Shown piece by piece: positions 49,312 to 58,727 of a stretch of 64,000 bases of DNA. The notes beneath the pieces are model-generated. The model was given only the letters and a program-made list of their open reading frames with translations, was not told where the DNA came from and did no database searches. The translations under genes and the position numbers were made by a program. Origin of the DNA: OM182 bacterium MED-G28 (GTDB lineage: Bacteria; Pseudomonadota; Gammaproteobacteria; Pseudomonadales; Pseudohongiellaceae). Each line of letters opens with the position of its first letter. Positions within the stretch are counted from its first letter, which is position 1. The DNA is taken from NCBI GenBank assembly GCA_002457215.1, contig NTJZ01000002.1, positions 62,001 to 126,000 on the forward strand. Reading direction: 5' to 3'.

Positions 49312-50004
49312 ATGGCTACTGTACTCATCACAGGTGCTAACCGCGGTATTGGCTTGGAATTTGTAAAACAATATTTAGCACGCGGCGAAAAGGTGATTGG
49401 CACTTGTCGTGATATTGAAGCTGCAGAGGCGCTGGCGCAATTAAGCGCAAACAATGAGAACCTACAATTGCTCACGCTTGACGTTGCCAGTGATGAATCT
49501 CTAATGGCATTCCCTGCGCAACTCGCAAATATTCCTATAGATATCTTTATTAATAATGCGGGAGTTTATGGACCAAGAAATTCTGTATTTAACAACGTTG
49601 ATGCAGAAAACTGGCTGCCAGTGCTTCGCGTAAACACAATAGCACCGATGTTGCTAACCCAGCACATTATCGAGAATTTGAAACAGGGTGAAGGTAAAAA
49701 ACTGTTGTACGTTACGTCGAAGATGGGTTCCATAGACGATAACAATGGCGGTGGTTCCTATGTCTATCGTAGTTCCAAAGCGGCTCTAAATGCCGTTGTC
49801 AAAAGCATTGCCGTGGATTTGGGAGGTACAGGGTTTGATGTCGCAGTACTCCATCCAGGTTGGGTGCGAACCGATATGGGGGGACCTAACGGGCTAATCG
49901 ACACTGAAACGAGTGTTATAGGTATGATTTCTGTTATCGATAATCTAAACAGTGATAATACAGGTAGTTTTTTTAATTATGATGGAACGATTATTCCTTG
50001 GTGA
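49312..50004 (+). CDS. SDR family oxidoreductase
   Basis: TGANRGIGLEFVKQYLARG, INNAGVYGP, YVYRSSKAALNAVVKSIAVDL; strong SD aaggaggg. Confidence 0.94.
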   Translation: MATVLITGANRGIGLEFVKQYLARGEKVIGTCRDIEAAEALAQLSANNENLQLLTLDVASDESLMAFPAQLANIPIDIFINNAGVYGPRNSVFNNVDAENWLPVLRVNTIAPMLLTQHIIENLKQGEGKKLLYVTSKMGSIDDNNGGGSYVYRSSKAALNAVVKSIAVDLGGTGFDVAVLHPGWVRTDMGGPNGLIDTETSVIGMISVIDNLNSDNTGSFFNYDGTIIPW

Positions 50005-50028
50005 GCATTACTCAGCATTCATTTCCAG

Positions 50029-50700
50029 ATGAGGTCAACCTACAACAATATGATTTTTTCCTTAAAATCTAAACTAGTTTCAGCACGAAAACTGATGTTA
50101 GTTTTTTCTTGTACTTTCGCGCTATTGAATTCAAATTCTAGCTTTTCTCATGGTGGTGTTGCTTTCGAAGAAGATCTTTGCGTAATCACTATTAATTTTA
50201 TGCAGGCCCACTTTACAGTATTTCAACCGGAAGTAAGCCAAAATGAAGAATTCTGCGAAGACATTCCCAACGCAACGACTTCAGTATTTGTAATGGAATA
50301 CCTGCATAATTTACTCCAGGAAATGTATATTGATTTTCGTATTGTGCGCGATATAAACAATGTCGGTCAATACGCCAGTTGGGAAGATATCGAAGAATTA
50401 GACGACCTGGAAGCGGCAACTGTTTTCTACCAGCCACCTACTATTGAAGATGGCGGTTACTATCGAGCTAGCTATGCTTTTGAAGAAGGAGGCACCTACA
50501 TAGGTGTTGTTACTGCAGAACATCCAACTGAAGATCGCAACTATAATGCTGTGTTTTACTTTCAAGTTGGAGGCCGTGACTGGGGCACTATTCCTTATTT
50601 CGTTGCATTATTATTGATAGTGCAAGGAGGATATTGGTATAGCAGTGGAGGTTATAAGAAGTATAAAGAAAAGGAGCAGGCTCAAAATCTTGAAGTATAG
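50029..50700 (+). CDS. Hypothetical protein: signal peptide, periplasmic domain, C-terminal TM helix
   Basis: ATG ORF; LVFSCTFALLNSNSSFSHGG signal; DWGTIPYFVALLLIVQGGYWYSSGGYKKYKEKE C-terminal TM with basic tail. Confidence 0.7.
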   Translation: MRSTYNNMIFSLKSKLVSARKLMLVFSCTFALLNSNSSFSHGGVAFEEDLCVITINFMQAHFTVFQPEVSQNEEFCEDIPNATTSVFVMEYLHNLLQEMYIDFRIVRDINNVGQYASWEDIEELDDLEAATVFYQPPTIEDGGYYRASYAFEEGGTYIGVVTAEHPTEDRNYNAVFYFQVGGRDWGTIPYFVALLLIVQGGYWYSSGGYKKYKEKEQAQNLEV

Positions 50701-50884
50701 TTTGACATTTTTTGGTTGGTTTTTTCACATGCCGAAAAATTTAAAGAGAAGCTCTTCTCTTAAAAAGAAAGTAAAAATTAACCAACCAGTTTAAAATGAG
50801 TCGCAAGTCCCAATTATTAATATTTGCACTGAAAGAAATAGTATATAGAATCTATATCATGATTGCTGTGAAAGGTTATTGTGT

Positions 50885-51436
50885 ATGAGCGCAAAAATTC
50901 TGCGATTAAACAAGGCTGGCATTCCAGTTAGCTGGCTTACTCGGGAAGAAACCGCCACGTTGCTAGTTAAGAATCAGATTATCTGGACCCTTGGCAACAC
51001 AGTAATGGAAATTCGTGGTGGCTATAATCGCAGTGGTATTCAATCTATACTTAAACTTCCCAGCATAGTTGCCTGTGAAGGCAAACTGCACCAAGAAAAC
51101 TTCGACCCCCCTTTAGAGAATAAATTTCTTTTCCGCCGCGACAAAAATATCTGTCTTTATTGTGGTGTGAAGTTTTCGGTTCTTGATTTATCCAGAGACC
51201 ATGTAAAACCTCTATCAAAGGGTGGCTATGATGTTTGGACTAATGTTGTAACTTCCTGTCGCCGTTGCAATAATCGCAAAGCAGACAGGATGCCGGAAGA
51301 CGCGAGAATGGAATTGCTAGCTATCCCATTCGTACCGAATCAGTATGAATTTCTTTACCTCTCTAATCGCAACGTGCTTGCAGACCAAATGGAATTTTTA
51401 AGCGCTCGCTTCTCCCGGCATATTAAATTATCGTGA
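50885..51436 (+). CDS. HNH endonuclease family protein
   Basis: FRRDKNICLYCGVKFSVLDLSRDHVKPLSKGGYDVWTNVVTSCRRCNNRKADRMPEDA. Confidence 0.9.
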   Translation: MSAKILRLNKAGIPVSWLTREETATLLVKNQIIWTLGNTVMEIRGGYNRSGIQSILKLPSIVACEGKLHQENFDPPLENKFLFRRDKNICLYCGVKFSVLDLSRDHVKPLSKGGYDVWTNVVTSCRRCNNRKADRMPEDARMELLAIPFVPNQYEFLYLSNRNVLADQMEFLSARFSRHIKLS

Positions 51437-51525
51437 TTTAGCCGGTTAACGCGGAGGAATCACAAAAAATATATTACCTTGTATGCTAGCATGCAGTTCC
51501 TTTCTAGAAAGCCTTGTATTTTTAA

Positions 51526-52491
51526 ATGGGTAAGCCTGGTCAAAATCATTTCTCTGGATTTTTTCTATCCCTCATAGCAGCAGCTATGTGGGGAATGCTG
51601 CCTGTTGCTTTGAAAGAATTGCTCTCTGGCATGGATGCCTCAACAATAGTTTGGTTCCGCTTCTTGAGTGCCGGAGTCGTATTGCTTTCTTGGCTAAGTT
51701 TTAGGCAAGAAATCCCCAAATTGAAAGCGGTAAGTGCGAGGACTCGATTATTTCTTCTGGTTGCCGCGGCAGGACTGTGCAGCAATTATTACTTATTCTC
51801 GAATTCTCTAAATTATGTGAACGGAGAAACAAGCGAAGCTGTTATTCAACTTACTACACTTCTCTTAATTTTTGGTGGAGTCATTTTTTATAAAGAATCA
51901 TTTGTGGGAATTCAAAAAATCGGAACGCTGCTAATTGTAATTGGGCTTCTACTATTTTTTAATGACCGACTTACAGAATTTACCAGCTTGGAGAATAGTC
52001 AGACTATTGGTGTATTGATTGTAGTCGCTGCAGCTATAACCTGGACCGCCTATGCTCTTTTGCAAAAACAATTACTTCAATCATATACCTCGCCGCAAAT
52101 TCTTCTTCTTATATACTTATTTTCTGTTGTGGTGTTGCTGCCGTTTATCTCCCCGATGAGTCTTTTCGCGCTTAGCAAATTTCAACTCGCATTATTACTA
52201 TTTTGTTGTATCAATACCCTTGTTGCCTACGGTTGCTTTGCAGAAGCCCTAAACCTTTGGGATGCCTCAAAAGTGAGCGCAGTTTTAGCCCTGGCTCCGC
52301 TGTTTACAATTGGTTCCTTGAAGCTTACGGTCTTCTTTTATCCTGACTATGCCTTTTCAGATCGGCTCTCGTGGATTTCCATTATCGGTGCCCTGTTGTT
52401 AGTGGTGGGCTCAATTCTTACGGCTTTAATGCCCGTTCTCTCTCAGCGAGCCAAAGGCGCTGACCCTGACTCGCGTGGTACGGCGAACTAG
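51526..52491 (+). CDS. DMT/EamA family transporter
   Basis: About ten TM helices; LIAAAMWGMLPVALKELLSGMDASTIVWFRFLSAGVVLL; internal EamA duplication. Confidence 0.9.
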   Translation: MGKPGQNHFSGFFLSLIAAAMWGMLPVALKELLSGMDASTIVWFRFLSAGVVLLSWLSFRQEIPKLKAVSARTRLFLLVAAAGLCSNYYLFSNSLNYVNGETSEAVIQLTTLLLIFGGVIFYKESFVGIQKIGTLLIVIGLLLFFNDRLTEFTSLENSQTIGVLIVVAAAITWTAYALLQKQLLQSYTSPQILLLIYLFSVVVLLPFISPMSLFALSKFQLALLLFCCINTLVAYGCFAEALNLWDASKVSAVLALAPLFTIGSLKLTVFFYPDYAFSDRLSWISIIGALLLVVGSILTALMPVLSQRAKGADPDSRGTAN

Positions 52492-52651
52492 GCTGCTTAG
52501 CCTAACTTTCAACTCCATTGACTAACTGCTTGAAATGCGGAAAACTCGACTTTTAACGAATTGCCAGTTGCGTGTAGGCAAATTGCCTGTATTTAAAATC
52601 CTTTTAAAAAACGTATCTCCCGATATAAGAGTAAGACGAGTGGATCAGATT

Positions 52652-54658
52652 ATGTTGAAAATAAAACCCCATGTCCTTTTGCTTGTTGCTATCTATGCTG
52701 TCCTCAGCCCAGCTGCTGTTGCGGAAGTCACTCGTATTGAGGTGATTAATGAGGAAACGTTATCTGATAGTGCTGTAGATTTTAGTTATAGAGCTATTCA
52801 TGGGGTTGTCTACTTCACCTTGGACCCTGTGGACCCATCCAATGTGGCTATTACGGATATTGCGTATGCGCCGACTAATGAACGAGGACTGGTGGAGTAT
52901 TCAGCGGATTTCAAGCTTGTAGTGCCGTCCGATTCCATTGCTAATGGCGGATTGATGTACATGGTAAATAATCGTGGCGGTGGTTCGACGCCGCCCGAAA
53001 ATTCTTTGCTACATCCACTGTCCAAACACGGATTTACCTACTTGTTAACCGGTTGGATTAATGAGATTGATGAGCGGCCTGGACGTCTTCGTTTGCATGC
53101 GCCAATCGTTGGCTCAGCGCAAGAAAGAATTACGGGAGACGTGCGCTATGAAGTAATTGTCTCTCGACCGGCCTTAGAGTCCAATATTGCGGGTGGTGGA
53201 CACCTTGCCTATGAACCTACCGCGGTAGGTTTGGAAAATGCTAGTTTAAGCGAGCGACTTTATCCAACCGATCCTCGCGTGCCGATAGAGCGGTCTCAAT
53301 TTTCGCTTGATGTAGCTGATTCTCAAAACAGCAATCAAAAGCATATTACATTGAATCTGGAGAGTGGATTTAAGCCAGGCTACATCTATGAACTAATTTA
53401 TGAGGCTATGAATCCCGTGCTAGCAGGAGCAGGTATGTCAGGGATTAGAGACCTTGTATCACTAATTCGTTATGGCGGCGAAGGAAGTGGAGAGTTACAG
53501 AATCTTGATCTTCCTACAATCGAGCATAGTGTTGCCTATGGATTTTCTCAAAGTGGCCGCTTGTTGCGCCAGTTCATGTACGATGGGTTTAATGCAGACC
53601 TAGAACAGCGACAGGTATTCGATGGTGTAGTTCCGTTTATAGCCGGTGGTGGATATGGAATGTTTAATAACCGCTTCGCTATGCCGACTCGAACTAATGG
53701 ACACCATTCAAATTACCTTTATCCCAATGATTTATTTCCTTTTACCTACGGAGACAGTACCAACCCTTTTACTGGCAATACTGACGGTGTGTTAAAGAAA
53801 GCGAGAGAAACAAACACAGTTCCGAAGGTTATGCATATCCAAACATCTAATGAATACTGGGGACGAGCCGGGTCGCTACCACACACTAACCCGCAGGGAA
53901 CTGCCGATGCGCCACTTCCTGAAGAAGTGCGCTTTTACACCATCGGTGGCTCACAGCATGGGTCCGGCAATGGTATTCCGAGTGCGGCCTCAAGTAGTCA
54001 ACTACCACGAAATCCCAGCATGTGGAACCCGATTGGGATGTCCTTAATAGTTAGCATGTATGCCTGGGTATCAGAGGGTATTGAGCCTCCAGCGTCTCGT
54101 TACCCTCGCATCGAAGATGGTTCACTAGTCACCTCCCACGTGGACGGCAGAATAAATAGTACTGCCTGGAATCGACTAAACTCTGTCATCCACCCAACTG
54201 CCATCTATCAACCGAGTCATAATAATTACGGTAGTCGCTGGGAAGAAGAGCGCATAATCGATGAGCATCCAATTTCATCGGATCACTACTACAATTCTCT
54301 CGTACCCGCAGTAGATTCTGATAATAATGACTTGAGTCATAGTACAATTTTACCGCCCACCGCAGAAGTACCACTTGCCACATTTACTTCATGGAACTTG
54401 CGTGCCATTGAAACGGGGGCAGAAAAATCACTGGCGAGATTGTCAGGCGGTTATATTCCTTATGCGAGAGATGCAGTGACTGCGTTAGCGGACAGAGATC
54501 GGCGCAGTTCTATCGAAGGGCTCTACCGCTCATTCGATGACTACTTGAAAAAATATGAAGCAGCAACAGATCTATTGATTGATTCTGGATATCTACTGCC
54601 AGGTTTTAAAGCTGTGTACATGGATATTGCAAACCATATGGAAAGTGTATTTGACTAG
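52652..54658 (+). CDS. Exported alpha/beta hydrolase domain protein (Abhydrolase_10-like)
   Basis: YGFSQSGRLLRQFMYDGFNADLEQRQVFDGVVPFIAGGGYGMFNNRFAMP; signal peptide after Met at 52652. Confidence 0.83.
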   Translation: MLKIKPHVLLLVAIYAVLSPAAVAEVTRIEVINEETLSDSAVDFSYRAIHGVVYFTLDPVDPSNVAITDIAYAPTNERGLVEYSADFKLVVPSDSIANGGLMYMVNNRGGGSTPPENSLLHPLSKHGFTYLLTGWINEIDERPGRLRLHAPIVGSAQERITGDVRYEVIVSRPALESNIAGGGHLAYEPTAVGLENASLSERLYPTDPRVPIERSQFSLDVADSQNSNQKHITLNLESGFKPGYIYELIYEAMNPVLAGAGMSGIRDLVSLIRYGGEGSGELQNLDLPTIEHSVAYGFSQSGRLLRQFMYDGFNADLEQRQVFDGVVPFIAGGGYGMFNNRFAMPTRTNGHHSNYLYPNDLFPFTYGDSTNPFTGNTDGVLKKARETNTVPKVMHIQTSNEYWGRAGSLPHTNPQGTADAPLPEEVRFYTIGGSQHGSGNGIPSAASSSQLPRNPSMWNPIGMSLIVSMYAWVSEGIEPPASRYPRIEDGSLVTSHVDGRINSTAWNRLNSVIHPTAIYQPSHNNYGSRWEEERIIDEHPISSDHYYNSLVPAVDSDNNDLSHSTILPPTAEVPLATFTSWNLRAIETGAEKSLARLSGGYIPYARDAVTALADRDRRSSIEGLYRSFDDYLKKYEAATDLLIDSGYLLPGFKAVYMDIANHMESVFD

Positions 54659-54825
54659 TTGTACTTAGCTGCCCCATATGTTTGGCTTTAACTTCTGCGA
54701 TATTCGGCAAACTCACTCGTTTGGACCTTACAATAACGTTGGGGTTATTAGGGCTTAGGATTAATCGAAGTCCGAAGCGATGTTTTCTAGCCGTTTACGT
54801 TACAATTTCGAAGTAACTGTCTGGT

Positions 54826-56040
54826 CTAGTCGTCGCCCGGGAAATCGAATTCCACTTTCTGTAGGTGAGGTATAGTGCAGCTGTGAGGCTCTGGATCATA
54901 GCTAACATCTGCTGGGTCTTCGCCACCTTTTAAGTTGAGAAAACTGGCACTGGTATTCGGGCCGAGACAGATAATATTAGAAACCTCCTCACTGTCTTTT
55001 ACTAATCCATCCCAGACAATGTTGGGGGTATTTACTTGCGAGATTTCATGCCAAGCCATTAGATTGCGATGTCTGGGAACAGTGCCACCGCCGCGATACT
55101 CATTGTCGTATATATAAATCTGTTCAGGGAAAGGATCGTAGTTAGGATCATCGATGGTGCGGCCACCCAACGTAAAACTGTAAACCATAATGTTTACATT
55201 GTTGTTGTCCCAAAACTCATTTTCAAATACTTCGATGTTGTCGTTAGCTAAAACTAATAAGCCAGTTCCTGGTGGGACATTGCGGACAATTGCGCCTTCT
55301 GGTGCAAAATTCTCTGTATTATTCAGATAGATTTGATTATTAAAAACACGGGTAGCTTGGCCCCCTTGCACCTCAAGGTTTGGTAAGTCGAAAACCAGAA
55401 CACCTCCTGTATTGTTGGTTGCGACATTGCCATACACATCAGCAAAGGTTGAGTTTTCAATCTCAATACCTGCAACGTTATACTCTGCCCTTGAATTGCG
55501 CACAATAATTTGACTGGATTGCCCAACATAGATGCCGGCATCTGCCGCGCCAATAGCGACAGAGCCCTCGATTAATATATTGCGCGACTGAACCGGATAA
55601 ATTCCGTAAGCCCCATTCTCTGGATCGGGCCCGTTGGTCCATTCTGTGCGTACCCTTCTGATTGTGACGTTTGTGCTTTCATTTATTTTAAGTGCGTCGC
55701 CAACAGTGTTTTCAATGGCAAGATCTTCAATAATGAAATCATCCGCGGTGACCAATAGACCTTCAGCACCTTGAGCCTGATTCGAAAACGATAGAATGGA
55801 CTCGTCCATGCCCGCACCACGAATAGTAATACCGGGAACAGTTAGAGAAAGGCTTCGGACAAAATTATGAGTGCCGGCTGGAACTTCGATTATATCACCG
55901 GGCCGGGCTTCGATAAGTTGGATTTGCAAGGTTTCCTCAAAACTAAGTTCGAGCGCTGGAGCAGGTGGCTCAGCCTCACCACAGCTTGCAAGTATACTTA
56001 TGCTCAGAAAGGCGATTAGATGCTTTGCTGATACATTCAT
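54826..56040 (-). CDS. Parallel beta-helix repeat lipoprotein
   Basis: Lipobox ILASCGEAE; IEARPGDIIEVPAGTHNFVRSLSLTVPGITIRGAGMDESILSF then NVTIRRVR/NILIEGSVAIG/QIIVRNSRAEYN rungs. Confidence 0.88.
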   Translation of the reverse strand: MNVSAKHLIAFLSISILASCGEAEPPAPALELSFEETLQIQLIEARPGDIIEVPAGTHNFVRSLSLTVPGITIRGAGMDESILSFSNQAQGAEGLLVTADDFIIEDLAIENTVGDALKINESTNVTIRRVRTEWTNGPDPENGAYGIYPVQSRNILIEGSVAIGAADAGIYVGQSSQIIVRNSRAEYNVAGIEIENSTFADVYGNVATNNTGGVLVFDLPNLEVQGGQATRVFNNQIYLNNTENFAPEGAIVRNVPPGTGLLVLANDNIEVFENEFWDNNNVNIMVYSFTLGGRTIDDPNYDPFPEQIYIYDNEYRGGGTVPRHRNLMAWHEISQVNTPNIVWDGLVKDSEEVSNIICLGPNTSASFLNLKGGEDPADVSYDPEPHSCTIPHLQKVEFDFPGDD

Positions 56041-56180
56041 AGTTATTCTCTCTTTGCCTATATCTTGATTCGCTTAGTCTAGCGTCAATAATGACATGAA
56101 AAGTTATAGCGCTAAATTGTTAGTTAGATAATAAAACATTTTTTGGCCTGACTTTCTGAATGAAGGTTTTTGGCAATGTT

Positions 56181-56684
56181 TCATCTGGACACAACTTCAT
56201 ACATCCATGTGTCGCCATTGGTCACTGATTCTGAGGAGCCCAACCCTTCGTTGCCATTGAAGTACTTTCTTGCCAGTTCATTCAGTACTGGAACGATTTC
56301 TGTCCCTTCCGTTATTCTCTCAAGGCGTTGTTCGTAGAGATTGCCATCAATCCGCAAAATGATGCGGTCATCATTTTCCAGATAATGTGGCCATTGTTTC
56401 CAGATTCTGCCTTGGGCGGTATTCATGTAGCCGCTAACAACGAATAAACGCTCCTCATGAACTGCGAGCCAGACTGTACGAGAACGGTTTGGATCAAGAG
56501 TCTGGAACTCGATGAGATCTCGATCAGTTAAATAACTCCAATCACTTGGAGCCTCGGTTAGTTCGCCAGTTGAAAAGGGACCTCCTGTGAATATTTCTAT
56601 TGGGCCATCGGTAAAGCGCATACTGAATAGAAATACCCCAACCATGAAAGCCGTAATGCCCAGCCATTTAAGAACTTTTTTCAT
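56181..56684 (-). CDS. Membrane-anchored small protein, possible split-barrel fold (paralogue A)
   Basis: N-terminal TM MKKVLKWLGITAFMVGVFLFSMRF; GGPFSTGELTEAPSDWSYLTDRDLIEFQT...TVWLAVHEERLFVVSG...DDRIILRIDGNLYEQRLERI...WMYEVVSR. Confidence 0.72.
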   Translation of the reverse strand: MKKVLKWLGITAFMVGVFLFSMRFTDGPIEIFTGGPFSTGELTEAPSDWSYLTDRDLIEFQTLDPNRSRTVWLAVHEERLFVVSGYMNTAQGRIWKQWPHYLENDDRIILRIDGNLYEQRLERITEGTEIVPVLNELARKYFNGNEGLGSSESVTNGDTWMYEVVSR

Positions 56685-56854
56685 TAGAAACCCCCTGTAT
56701 GTATGATTGGAAACTTACGCGGTATTGAGCGGATTGGCTAGGCCCAATGAGAGTAATATTGATGTTTAATCCGGCGAACCTTCACTATCAATAGAGACTT
56801 TAATTGATTAGAGTAATATCAATAGGCTGGCGGCGGGAAAAGGGAAGCAAATCA

Positions 56855-57265
56855 ATGATGAAAAGATTCAAATGGTTCTTAGGTTCAATAATGGGATTAG
56901 TCGCGCTATTACTCGTACTGCAAACCATTGCCTCTGAACGGATAGAAGTAGTTGAGTTGCATACCCTTGATGAATTAGGAGAAGAGGTGACCACGAGATT
57001 GTGGGTAGTCGATGACGATGGTTATCAATATTTGCGCGTCGGCGCAACTGGATCAGATTGGTTTACCCGTTTACAGGTAAACAATGAATTTGACGTCACG
57101 CGTAATGGTCGCCGTTACACTTACACAGCTAAATTAAGAGGAGAGAAGAGCTTAGGAATAAATGCCTTGATGCAAGAGAAGTATACTTGGGGCGATACAT
57201 TCTTTGCGATCATGACTGGGAGTCGAGAGGGTTCTATTCCAGTTGAACTGCACTTGGCTAACTAA
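56855..57265 (+). CDS. Membrane-anchored small protein, possible split-barrel fold (paralogue B)
   Basis: N-terminal TM MMKRFKWFLGSIMGLVALLLVLQ; TRLWVVDDDGYQYLRVGATGSDWFTRLQVNNEFDVTRNGRRYTYTAKL. Start trimmed from the TTG at 56804. Confidence 0.72.
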   Translation: MMKRFKWFLGSIMGLVALLLVLQTIASERIEVVELHTLDELGEEVTTRLWVVDDDGYQYLRVGATGSDWFTRLQVNNEFDVTRNGRRYTYTAKLRGEKSLGINALMQEKYTWGDTFFAIMTGSREGSIPVELHLAN

Positions 57266-57540
57266 AATGCTTGTAAAGGACTCATAATCCTACTAGCTTG
57301 TTAACTGAAAGGTTAGGCGCTTTATGACATCCTCCTAGACAGATGAATTATGCTTGCTGATTCAAATGGTTCTTGAAAGATTTGTAAATTGGGCATGCAA
57401 TAAAAAAAGTGGCACGATTAGGCAGCTTAATAAATAATGGAAAAAAGAGTTCCGGAGGGTATGGGCCGGGCTTCCGAGAAGTTCAAACCAGAAGCCTAAG
57501 ACAAAATGGCAGTACAGCATTGAAGAAACTACGGAGAATA

Positions 57541-58350
57541 ATGGTGAAAAAAATACTATTTACAGCGATCGCTCTATTAATTGTATCCAATGCCAACGCA
57601 GATCTAAAACTTTATGTGTTTGATTGTGGCCACTTAAGCTTTTCCGACGTCAGCAACTTTGGTATCACAAATGAAGAAACAGAAGTAAGGGAATTATTTG
57701 TACCGTGTTATTTGATAGATCATCCGGATGGAAAAATGATTTGGGATGCAGGACTTCCACTCGACATTGTTGGTCCTAGGCAACAAGACGCCACTAGTTG
57801 GTACGAAAATTCAATAATTGACCAGCTTGATGCCATCGGTGTTTCTCCACAGGACATTGGTTACACTGCTTACTCTCATTTTCATTATGATCATGTTGGT
57901 GCGGCGAATGAGTTTAGTGCTGCAACGTTGCTGATACAAGAAACAGAATATATGGCGGCTTTTCACGATGCAGAATCTAATCCTGTTTTTCGTCCACCGT
58001 TGTACAGTGAATTAATAAATTCTACTAAAGTTTTATTGCAAGGAGATCACGATGTTTTTGGGGACGGTAGTGTCATAATAATATCCGCTCCTGGCCATAC
58101 TCCAGGTCATCAGGTACTCAAATTAGAACTAGAAAATTTTGGTCCTCTTGTGCTTTCTGGAGATCTCTACCATTTCGAAATTAGTCGTCAATTACGTAGA
58201 ACGCCTGTTTTTAATACCGATGCTGAAGAAACATTGCGCTCTATGAACAGAGTAGAAGTGCTGACTCAAGAAGCCGGTGCGACTTTCTGGATGGAGCATA
58301 GTTTGGAACTGGCAAATTCGCTAAATTTGGCGCCTTACTATTACGATTAG
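57541..58350 (+). CDS. Exported metallo-beta-lactamase-fold hydrolase, N-acyl homoserine lactonase-like
   Basis: AYSHFHYDHVGAANEF zinc motif, SAPGHTPGHQVLKL, PLVLSGDLYHF; signal peptide after Met at 57541. Confidence 0.87.
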   Translation: MVKKILFTAIALLIVSNANADLKLYVFDCGHLSFSDVSNFGITNEETEVRELFVPCYLIDHPDGKMIWDAGLPLDIVGPRQQDATSWYENSIIDQLDAIGVSPQDIGYTAYSHFHYDHVGAANEFSAATLLIQETEYMAAFHDAESNPVFRPPLYSELINSTKVLLQGDHDVFGDGSVIIISAPGHTPGHQVLKLELENFGPLVLSGDLYHFEISRQLRRTPVFNTDAEETLRSMNRVEVLTQEAGATFWMEHSLELANSLNLAPYYYD

Positions 58351-58392
58351 GATTTAAAACTAATTAGTACTAACCCCGAATGGGAGAATTCT

Positions 58393-58662
58393 TTGTTTAC
58401 TTACTCACTCTGGTTTAAGTCCTTATTTTGTGGATTTTTAGTGGGTATTATATTCTTAACAATTGCGCCACTTGGTCTTGCCATATCGTTTATAGAAAGT
58501 TTGAAACCTATTCTTGCTCCAGGCACTTATTTGTCTGAGCTAATTCTTGGTGGATCAAGTGGTCTGCTGTATTTTATTATCACCATTGTGGCTAATGGGC
58601 TAATCTATACATCGGCTTTTTTTATTCTATTTCTTGCGCGTAAAAAAAATAAGAATTCTTAG
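58393..58662 (+). CDS. Small hypothetical membrane protein (89 aa)
   Basis: Two to three hydrophobic segments, basic tail LARKKNKNS; TTG start after cgggagaattc. Confidence 0.55.
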   Translation: MFTYSLWFKSLFCGFLVGIIFLTIAPLGLAISFIESLKPILAPGTYLSELILGGSSGLLYFIITIVANGLIYTSAFFILFLARKKNKNS

Positions 58663-58727
58663 TTTTTCGATATCGTGCGATTGTTCGACCAGTCTTATCG
58701 CTCATACGTGATGAGCGGCAGGCTTGT

